DNA of 64,000 nucleotides from Darksidea phi. Lineage: Eukaryota; Ascomycota; Dothideomycetes; Pleosporales; Lentitheciaceae. The stretch lies in NCBI GenBank assembly GCA_030770425.1, contig JASJFT010000026.1:186001-250000 (forward strand). The letters run 5' to 3'. Positions 11,099 to 19,216 of this stretch are shown one piece after another. Position numbers and translations under genes: made by a program. Numbering within the stretch: position 1 is the first letter of the stretch; every line of letters starts with the position of its first letter. Below the pieces are notes generated by a model. It searched no databases. It worked only from the letters and a program-made list of their open reading frames with translations, and was not told where the DNA came from.

Positions 11099-11150
11099 GT
11101 AAGCATATATCCGCCGACAATTATGAAAAAATTGTCCTAACGTTCATTAG
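11099..11150 (+). other. Spliceosomal-type intron inside the tRNA T-loop
   Basis: A 52-nt segment with 5' GTAAGC, a branch site CTAAC at 11137-11141 and 3' TTAG ending at 11150. The branch A is 10 nt from the end. Length and signals match the mRNA introns in this window (44-75 nt). A small hairpin is possible: ACAATT (11117-11122) with AATTGT (11130-11135). Its exact excision restores tRNA positions 58 and 59 as A-A and a perfect T stem. It does not look like a tRNA-endonuclease intron, which sits at 37/38. Confidence 0.78.
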
Positions 11151-11190
11151 ATCGCGGCGGAGCCCTTAAACACCGTTCGGGTGAAATATC

Positions 11191-11195
11191 TTTTT
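11191..11195 (+). terminator. Probable Pol III terminator (T5)
   Basis: A run of five T on the coding strand 27 nt beyond the tRNA 3' end, the first T-run of that length after the gene. It is a little far but within the usual range for Pol III trailers. Confidence 0.5.
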
Positions 11196-11751
11196 GTTGC
11201 TAAGATGGCCTGAAGAGAGATTTTTGCCCTCTTTCTTTCCTGGTGGCACGCAGGAGCCAATAGATTTCAGGGAAATGCAATACTTTTATGTTCCGAATCT
11301 GTTGGCTCTCTTTTTGTTTTAGTCGGGTGCGCTGCATAAAGGCATAACGTAGGTCTTCTCTGGCGCATTTCTTACCTTTGACAATTTTGCATAGAAATAG
11401 TTTTATTGGTTCTAGCACCCTCCGCATGCTTTGAGCGCTACACCCTAAAACCGCAAATCGAATTCGTATGTTAAAAGGCCAAAACATGCTGCTGATTTCT
11501 TTGTGGGGAGGTTACATGGAGAGGCAAGCGGTAATAGAGGTTGTGAAGTTTATTGGAAAAAACATGTGAGGTATCATAATCATTCATCCCAACCAACCCC
11601 AAAGGGCAGAACGCCAAAGGAAACAATACCAGAAAACCACAGAGCCGAAAAACTCCCCCAACATAGACTTTTGCCTCTGCGCCAATAGCTATCGTTTCCA
11701 CATGATGATTCAGAACGGCGTCACCTCGTTCACAAGCACATCGACACCCAC
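11196..11751. other. Spacer downstream of tRNA
   Basis: No gene supported. The minus-strand 95-97 aa frames here have no recognisable similarity and lie in the 3' flank of the AT-hook gene. Confidence 0.4.
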
Positions 11752-14700
11752 TCACGCCGGCCACATGATAGTTAGCCCACCTCTCTTATCCACCTTCACG
11801 CCCTTCTTTTCATCCCTCCTCAGTTCCTCTCCCATGATCACAGTGGCCAGCCTCTTTACCACTTCTTCAGCCTTGATCTCCTCTCCGCTAACACCGGGTC
11901 CACAATCGCCCATCTGTATCTCCTTCCCAGCCAACTTCTCGTACTCCCACACATCCTTCAAGACAAGCAACTGCATGTACACAGCGCACAACACTACAAG
12001 GCTCTCATCCAGCGTGACGGAGTAGCCCCAAACCGAGTAGCTTGCGCCTACAAAAGGGCGCTTGTGCGTGCGCAAGAAGTCTTCCAAAATCGCGTTATTG
12101 GTGTTGGCGGTACTAGAGGATGAGGATGGCGAGAAAAGCGTGAGCTGCTTCCTGTGGCGTTGATAGAGCGCGTCGAGGGCTTTGTAGTGGGTCTTTGTCC
12201 AGGGTTCAACTTTGGGAAGACGGTCGAACTTCGCAAGGACCGGGTGGATTGGTGGTGGTGGAGCGCTACCGAGGGCACTCCAAAGGGTGGAGGTTAGGCG
12301 GCCAAAGATACTGGAGGAGGGCTGAGAAGAACCCTCTAACCTCGGTGCGGTGATGCTGGTCGATTCCACTGCGGGTGGCGGCTCTGGACGCGAAGGCCTT
12401 AAAGAAGTTGACTCCGATGCCAACTCGCCGCTGAAAAGTGAAGGATACGTGCGCGCAGGCCTAAGCATGCTCTCCTCAAAAGCCTGTTTTGCCGGTGGAC
12501 TCAACGGTACTACAGTTGTCTCCCTGTTCCAGCTCCTGCTTGGTTCAGTGACCTCTTCGATCTCGCCCAGAGTGCGCTCTTGTGCTTCATAGGCGTCAAG
12601 GTAGTCGTCTGCCTCGTTTCGAATGTTACGAAGGCTAGAGTCTGCTGTGCCTGCCATCTCTTCACGGAACTGGCGTTGATCGGATGCTGTATTAAGAACA
12701 CTCTCCTCAACTTGGGTGTGGAAGGGAGAGCTTGGCGGAAGGGGCAACGTCGACTCTTCAAAACCTTGCTGAACCGACTCTGAAGACGTGTCGGATGCTC
12801 GGATCTCGTGTCGAAGAGGGCTACTTCTGACTGGGGAAGACATGTATGCTGCAAAGCGTGGTGGAGTATCCAAGAAAGGGTTCAGCTTGATGACGGCAGG
12901 TGGCTGAGTTTTGGCGACTGGCGGAGAAGATTCTGGTAGCAAACTTTCTCCTTCGTTCTTAAGCAGTGACGAATCCAATCTTTTGGCTTTCTTCTCTCTC
13001 AGCTCAGTTGAACGCCTCCCGTTGGAGACGTTTGGGAAATTGTTCGTGAAGAACATGCCAGTGTCATCGCTTGCTTCGCTCATGTCTTCTTCGTCATTGG
13101 ACTCTTCGTTTATCGCAGACTCTACCATCTTGCCCTTGCCCTTGCCCTTGCCCTTGTCGACTTTCTCAGTAGGAGCTTCCTCTGACCTGGTCGATGAAGG
13201 TGTTCGCTCGGGAGTTTCTTCAGCTTCATCACTGTATTGGAAGTTGCTGGAGCTCTTACGTCGCCACGTTTTAGGTAGTTTACCACGAGCAGGTTTGATG
13301 AGGCCTTCCTGTGCAAAAAGATCCCGGAGCTGTTGAGCTCCTTCTGTGGGACCGAGAACACCTTCTGGCGAGTTCGACGATCGACTTGCTTCCGCTTCCC
13401 ATATGTCGCCGTAATTGTCGTTCTTGTCTTGCTCATCTTCATCCGCAACAGCAGAGATCTCTCTGTCACAAATAACCTGCCTGTGCTCGTTGCCAGCAGT
13501 CTTTTGTTCGTCTTCATCCGCAGTCAAAGAAATTTCTTGGCCGCGGATTACCCGACCTGCCTCATTGCTGACAGCCATGAACCACTGACCTTCACCAGTG
13601 ATTCCGCGAACAGGAGGCGTGTCGACCCGCCAGCTCATCTCATCTTCACTTCGAGCTGGGCTGAGCAGTTTTGGTTCCGGATCACCGACATCTAGAGACG
13701 GGTACTGAACATCGGCTGACTGGGTAGCTGGGGGTGAGAGCATCACATATTCATCCTGATCCTCGGGCGTTAGAAGACGCGAATTGGGATGCTCGGTATG
13801 AGGCGCAAAGACGTCGTCACTGGTGTTGCCTTCCATTCTAGCTTTGATATGACTAGATAGAGCAGGTGAGTTTCGTTTACTTGGCGGGCCTTGCTGCGCC
13901 AACTGTTCTCCAAGTCGTAGTCCTGCTTGAAGCTCTTTACGAGTGCGCTCACTGAAGCCCCGGAAGATGTCCTCATCCAGAGCCTTAGCCGCGCCTGCTT
14001 CCGGAGTTACGCGGTTGGGATCTAGTACGCCCTGTAGAGCAACCCCGGCCTTGACAACGCGGCCAATTTTCGGTGTCTCAGCCTCAGTTGGGGACATTTG
14101 CACCGGTGCAATTGGAGGAGGGTTTGAGGGCGAGCGTGAGTTAATTGAGGGCGTTTTGTGTCGTGGAGCGGCAATAGACTGAGTAGGGCGTGAAAGGCCA
14201 GGCGAGGACTTGGATGTGGCCTGGGGACTGCTTCGTGGCTGATGAACTTCCACAGGCGGTATTTTGAGATATGCCGAGTCTTGAATTGATTCCATGCTCG
14301 GTTTTGTTGGCGTCTTCCCAGTGGGCCCGTAGACTGGGCTAGTCAAACCTCCAGTGCTGGGCAGCGATCCAACCGACACCATGCTGAAGTTTTCGCTCTC
14401 CAAAATGGTAGTGTCATTAGGCATCCGCGTGACACCATCCTCGAAGGCGAAATTGGTTAGGTCTTGGATTCCATCCTCCTCATAGTCATCTTCAGGTGCC
14501 TCAAATGTTATGACTTCATCCGGCTCGAAAGTTGCACGCTTGAGACCCTCTAGAGCTTCCTCGTCCGTCCCCGCCGGCGTATGAACACCGCTACCTATAT
14601 CTGACTCTTCATCTGATGATATCTCGAGTACAATCTTCCCTTTGTGCGCTGGGGTGCCTTTACGTGCGCGTATTCTGCGCGAGAGTTCTGTTTGTGGCGG

Positions 14701-15600
14701 AGTGAACTTCATCGGCTCTTCATACTCCTTCAATGCCTCAGGCGTCTGCTTATGTTTATGAGTGGGAGGAAGTAGGCATGTCTTGTCCAAGGGTTTGCCT
14801 CTTGCTGACCTCTGCTGCTGCTCCTGTGGGGTGGCGAGCGTTGTCTCGATAACTGGCATCACCATAGGTGCCGGTTGCGGGGTCGCGTTGTCGGCTTCAA
14901 CGTTCACTTCCTTCTGCATCCGCGCCTCTTCTAATGGAGCCTCGGCGAGGGGAGTAGCCTCTTGTGCTGCAGGCTCTCCCACGACCAACGTCTCATCATC
15001 TTCAGTCGGCGGCTGAATGCTCTTCCTCGGTCGTCCTCTGCGCTTCTTAGGTGGTGCATCTGTATCCACATCGGCCGCATTTCCCTCAGCTCCTATGCTC
15101 GAAGCCCGCGCTTTTGATTTTGCTGTCCTCTTGACTGGCGTACCGCTTCGCTTAGCCTTTGCGCTCGTAGCCTCTGACTTCCTTGGCCGTCCACGGCGTT
15201 TGACTGGGGATGTCTCATCGGCATCTTTGAGGGGTATTGCAGTAGTCTTCGTTCGTGTCACGCGCTTGACAGTCGGCGAATCCATGTTCTCATCGTCGCT
15301 GCCCGGCTCCGCTTCCACCGTGACTTTGATGCGCCACGGGCTCGCTCCGCCGCCTCGCGGAGTACTCAGGACCATCGACTTGGAGGGCGAAACCGCCTCG
15401 AGCTCCCCGTAGTTCGATGCGCGATTCTGCTTGCTGGGCGAACTTGACGTCAACGGCTGCTTGGGTCCTGCTGTTATGCGCCGTCCCCTCGCTTTGTTTT
15501 CATTGATGGATGCGGCGAGCGGATCTGGTGATGATTCGGGGTAGCTGCGATCGGGATCGTCGCTCATACCGACATTGACGGTTTTTGCGCGCGGAACCAT
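11752..15600 (-). CDS. Large AT-hook DNA-binding protein, 1282 aa
   Basis: Single exon from the ATG at 15600. Near the N-terminus are AT-hook cores: VKRRGRPRKS (about residue 135) and KKRRGRPRKS (about 185), each followed by basic Lys/Ala stretches, so binding to the minor groove of AT-rich DNA is likely. The middle 900 residues are Ser/Pro/Glu-rich and look disordered, with many SP sites suitable for proline-directed kinases, and a GKGKGKGKGK run near 815. The last 170 residues are different: ILED..RTHKRPFVGASYSVWGYSVT, then an LVVLCAVYMQLLVLKDVWEYEK helix and EEVVKRLATVIMGEELR, a compact domain seen in fungal AT-binding proteins of unknown role. Nuclear and chromatin-associated by inference. 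It shares a 211-nt divergent promoter with the Yen1 gene. Confidence 0.85.
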   Translation of the reverse strand: MVPRAKTVNVGMSDDPDRSYPESSPDPLAASINENKARGRRITAGPKQPLTSSSPSKQNRASNYGELEAVSPSKSMVLSTPRGGGASPWRIKVTVEAEPGSDDENMDSPTVKRVTRTKTTAIPLKDADETSPVKRRGRPRKSEATSAKAKRSGTPVKRTAKSKARASSIGAEGNAADVDTDAPPKKRRGRPRKSIQPPTEDDETLVVGEPAAQEATPLAEAPLEEARMQKEVNVEADNATPQPAPMVMPVIETTLATPQEQQQRSARGKPLDKTCLLPPTHKHKQTPEALKEYEEPMKFTPPQTELSRRIRARKGTPAHKGKIVLEISSDEESDIGSGVHTPAGTDEEALEGLKRATFEPDEVITFEAPEDDYEEDGIQDLTNFAFEDGVTRMPNDTTILESENFSMVSVGSLPSTGGLTSPVYGPTGKTPTKPSMESIQDSAYLKIPPVEVHQPRSSPQATSKSSPGLSRPTQSIAAPRHKTPSINSRSPSNPPPIAPVQMSPTEAETPKIGRVVKAGVALQGVLDPNRVTPEAGAAKALDEDIFRGFSERTRKELQAGLRLGEQLAQQGPPSKRNSPALSSHIKARMEGNTSDDVFAPHTEHPNSRLLTPEDQDEYVMLSPPATQSADVQYPSLDVGDPEPKLLSPARSEDEMSWRVDTPPVRGITGEGQWFMAVSNEAGRVIRGQEISLTADEDEQKTAGNEHRQVICDREISAVADEDEQDKNDNYGDIWEAEASRSSNSPEGVLGPTEGAQQLRDLFAQEGLIKPARGKLPKTWRRKSSSNFQYSDEAEETPERTPSSTRSEEAPTEKVDKGKGKGKGKMVESAINEESNDEEDMSEASDDTGMFFTNNFPNVSNGRRSTELREKKAKRLDSSLLKNEGESLLPESSPPVAKTQPPAVIKLNPFLDTPPRFAAYMSSPVRSSPLRHEIRASDTSSESVQQGFEESTLPLPPSSPFHTQVEESVLNTASDQRQFREEMAGTADSSLRNIRNEADDYLDAYEAQERTLGEIEEVTEPSRSWNRETTVVPLSPPAKQAFEESMLRPARTYPSLFSGELASESTSLRPSRPEPPPAVESTSITAPRLEGSSQPSSSIFGRLTSTLWSALGSAPPPPIHPVLAKFDRLPKVEPWTKTHYKALDALYQRHRKQLTLFSPSSSSSTANTNNAILEDFLRTHKRPFVGASYSVWGYSVTLDESLVVLCAVYMQLLVLKDVWEYEKLAGKEIQMGDCGPGVSGEEIKAEEVVKRLATVIMGEELRRDEKKGVKVDKRGGLTIMWPA

Positions 15601-15811
15601 GGTGTCTTCCTTGCGTGGGACGGGTGGGTCAGACTTTTATGAAGAATGCGACCGAAGCACGCAGTTCGATGTTGGGATGGGAGCCTTGGAATGCGCGTCA
15701 CGTTTCGTGGCCATTACCATAGCAACAATCTAATCGCGGCCCCTGCCGAGATCAGGCGAACAACACCACGACAAAGGCGAGGCGGCAAAGTCGCAGAGCA
15801 TGGAGCTGCAA
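15601..15811. promoter_or_regulatory. Bidirectional promoter, AT-hook gene / YEN1
   Basis: Only 211 nt separate the two divergent start codons, so regulatory sequence must be shared. No clear TATA box seen. Confidence 0.6.
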
Positions 15812-18691
15812 TGGGAATTCACGGGTGAGTCTGATATGTCGTTGTATCTCTTCCACAATCATTAATCGTCGCAGTATATATAAAGAGATCGGCCCTGGTC
15901 AGCGCATAGCCCTGTCGAAGCTCGCCGTCGAGAAGTTTGAAGAGACGGGCAGGCCGTTGCGCATTGCTATTGATGTATCCATATGGCTCTTTCAAATACA
16001 AGCTAGCAATGGTAGCTATTCATGCCATCAACCGCATGCGCTGGGTGCTAATCGCGATGACCAGGTGGCACGAATCCTGCGCTGCGCACCTTCTACTACC
16101 GCCTCCTTCGTTTGATCGCCCTCTCTATCCACCCCATTTTTGTATTTGACGGACCGAACAAACCGCCTTTCAAGCGCAACAAACGCACCGGACCGAATGT
16201 CGCATCGATACCGGAATTCCTAGCGAAGCAGCTCCTCAAGCAGTTTGGATTCCCTGTACATCTTGCGCCGGGCGAGGCAGAAGCAGAATGCGCACTATTG
16301 CAGCGGGAAGGCATCGTGGATGCTGTATTGAGCGAAGATGTGGATACCCTCATGTTTGGAAGCGGGTTGACTATTCGCAATTGGTCGCCGGAGCAGAAGA
16401 CGGGCAAGACGCCGACACACGTAAATGTGTATGATGCTGTGCAGACGAAGAATGGGCCAGCTGGGCTAGATCGTGAGGGCATGATATTGATAGCCTTAAT
16501 GAGCGGTGGAGACTACGTCCCAGAAGGCATTCCCGGCTGTGGTCCAAAGACAGCCTGTGAAGCGGCACGAGCAGGTTTCGGATCGGATCTGTGCAAGATC
16601 GCAAGTAACGACAAGAGCGCCATGCGAGAATGGCGAGAGCGATTGCAGCACGAACTCAAAACGAATGAGAGCAAGCTCTTTAACCGAAAACGGCCGAGCA
16701 TGAAGATCCCGGACGACTTTCCTCGTACGGATATACTAGGCTACTACACACATCCTGCGGTATCGTCGCAAGCCGGATTAGATAAACTAAAGCGGACCAT
16801 CAACTGGGATCAAGACCTCGATTTTCCTGGCTTGCGCGATTTTGCATATGATGCCTTTGATTGGGTCAAATTGGAGGGTGCAAAGCATTTCATACGGAGT
16901 CTTGCCCCATCGCTTCTTGTTCGTCATCTTCGATTAAGGGGAGAACAAGCGGATAGATTCCCTTCGAACAATACCCAAGCTATTGAAGAGGATGAAGCGC
17001 TGATCGTGAAAGGCATCCACGGAAAACGACAGCATGCGGTTACCGACAACGCCACGGAGCTCCGGGTGAGCTTCATCCCTATTGAGCTTGTCAAGATCGA
17101 CTTGAGCAACGAAGAGCCGGATGAAGACCCTGATGACCTGCTTCATAGTGCACAAGCACCTGAAGCTGACCCAGACGACGAATTACCACTCGAGCTCGAC
17201 GATGATGTAGACGTAGGGCCTAAGAAGCGAGGACCTACCAAGTTCGACCCTGAAAAACCTGCGCGAGTCTGGCTTCTTGAGACTTATGTGAAGGTTGGCG
17301 TGCCCCTGAAGGTACAAGATTGGGAGGCCGGAAGGCAGAAACCGTTAAAGGCGAAACGAGCAGCTACAACGGATGATGTTAGCAAAACAGCACCGAAACC
17401 TCGTGGAGCGAGACGCACAAAAACTACCGAAGATGCAGCACAAACAAATATTCAACGCTTCGCCAAAGTCACGAAACCAGGCGTCAAACTCTCCCAGGCG
17501 CGATTCAAAGCCCAAACTACGCCTTCAGGCCCTCCCGTTACATCAGAGCTAGCACTGCAGCCAAGCAGGACAGTTGTAGACCTTGTATCCTCATCGCCTG
17601 ATAGACCTTCTGCCTCTGTTCTTCCACCGATGCAACTACCCAAAGAAAAGTCCATCTCCCCGGTTCCAGAATCAACCTCCAGCATTACAAAACGGCGCAG
17701 ATGTGCCCCATTACAACGCTCGAACACGCTTCCTTTGGACCCCACAACCGCACTTGGTCGACAAGGTACGCCTTCATTGGATACAATAGAAACACTGGAC
17801 CTCGTCGATCTACCGCCCTTACACTCACCGTCACGACTTCCTGCTAAAAAGGCAAAGACACGGATCACACAGGCTGCTCCTACGACGCGTGGAACATCGA
17901 TGGTTCCGAACCCCGAAGAGACGAAGCAATCTACGTTAGATGCATGGCGAGGTTCACCAACCGTAGCGCCTACGAAACCCAGAAGGAAAACGCCGCCACC
18001 AGTAATAGCGCCCATTCCACTACCATCGAAGTTCCAGACAACGCCAGATGGGGTAGAAACACTCGACCTCACACTCTCATCCCCGTTACATCCTTCACCC
18101 CCTCCACAACCCGCTAATCCATGCCGAACAATAGCATCAGTCTTCACGTCTCGACAACCACTCGTTTCAATATCCTCAAATGCGTCTCACCTCTCTTCTA
18201 TCCCATCTACATCACGACCAAGCAAGGTCTCAAAATCCAATTTTAAACAACCCTCGCAGAGTACCTGCCTCAGCTCTCCCCACCTCCGCAAAACTAAATC
18301 AGCAAGCCTAGAGGTAGAATCGCTGGACCTGACAGAAACCTCCCCGTCACCTTCCCACTCTAAACCTCCCGCCTCGACGATATCCACCACACCACCCCCG
18401 CCCCAACCCACACTCCGCCGCTCCCCTCGCACGCACATCCCCCCTTCACTCAAACCATCTCCATCAGCAGCATGGAAATCGCAAGCCAAGAAAAAGCGCG
18501 AAATACGTCTGCGGAAGAGTCTAGCAGGGGCCTGGGACTATGTCGACGTAGAGAGTCCTGCTCTAGCTGGAGGGTTTATACGGGGAGGAGATGATGATGA
18601 CGAGGGGAGTTGTAGGGGTACGACGGTGTTGAAGGGGAGGGAAAGGAGGAGATGGCGCGAGAGCGAGATTGAGGTTTTGGATTTGACGTAG
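15812..18691 (+). CDS. yen1: Yen1/GEN1-type Holliday junction resolvase
   Basis: Rad2/XPG-family structure-selective nuclease that cuts Holliday junctions in the nucleus late in the cell cycle. Exons 15812-15825, 15875-16011 and 16065-18691, about 925 aa. The first exon encodes only MGIHG, as expected because XPG proteins begin Met-Gly. The N domain shows IYKEIGPGQRIALSKLA and RIAIDVSIWLFQ (metal-binding Asp), then IHPIFVFDGPNKPPFKR. The I domain shows LAPGEAEAECALLQREG and DAVLSEDVDTLMFG (catalytic Glu and Asp). A helix-hairpin-helix begins SGGDYVPEGIPGCGPKTA. The C-terminal 450 residues are disordered, basic and Ser/Pro-rich, with five repeated hydrophobic-acidic DL motifs that look like SUMO-interacting motifs, and SP sites that fit CDK control. 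The last motif VLDLT is the very C-terminus. Confidence 0.95.
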
Positions 18692-19216
18692 AAACGAGGG
18701 AGGGGGTTTGAATTGGGTTGGACATGATAGGGATGAGTGGGTGATGAATTGAATGTTTACATGTAGGATAGCAACGGTGGCGGATTGATCATTTGTCGTA
18801 AGGATGCATATTGTCGTACGTATAAACCTTCAATCTAAATCACAACCGCAAAGTTGCCGTTCGCAACACACAACTATCAGTTCATACTACAACACAGTCT
18901 TTATAAGCAGCGTTTTGATTCCAATACCGTATCATGCCATGCCCAAGCTAGGCCCATCATGTACGTCATTTACTACGTAAAGGGCAATTAACATGCATTC
19001 CGCTACTTTTAATTGTAAGAAGCAGCAAGTCAAAACCGTGTCAACGCCACTCCTGACCCCAATCCGAACATCGTTTTGACGAACCGAGGAGCGCTCCCAT
19101 GATACCACCGGGTATGCCGTGAATATAGAAAGAGGGAAACGCGCTGCTGTCTTCCACCTGGTGGGGCTCTATGTATCTGTTGAACCTATAGCCCATAGCT
19201 ACTATCAACACCCAGC
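18692..19216. other. Convergent spacer
   Basis: 3' flanks of yen1 and of the PARP gene. No gene or structured element recognised. Confidence 0.45.

Larger units (their letters stand above)
11028..11164 (+). tRNA. tRNA-Pro(TGG) with two introns, one of spliceosomal type in the T-loop
   Basis: Cloverleaf built by hand. Acceptor GGCTTCG (11028-11034) pairs with CGGAGCC (11158-11164), with one G-T wobble. The D arm begins GTCTAGTGGTATGATTC, as in fungal tRNA-Pro. Anticodon stem CCTGC (11053-11057) pairs with GCAGG (11079-11083). The anticodon is TGG at 11060-11062. A 14-nt intron (11064-11077) sits after position 37, the standard nuclear tRNA site, and carries CAAA complementary to TTTG of the loop. 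The variable loop is AGGCC. T stem CCGCG (11089-11093) pairs with CGCGG (11153-11157). The T-loop reads TTCGA, then 52 extra bases (11099-11150), then AT. Removing them gives the perfect seven-base loop TTCGAAT. No mature sequence pairs badly, so the gene seems maintained and not decayed. Expression is not shown. Confidence 0.85.

Noticed and set aside
12580..15412. Many plus-strand frames of 65-140 aa opposite the AT-hook gene
   Set aside because: Shadows of a biased coding sequence on the other strand.
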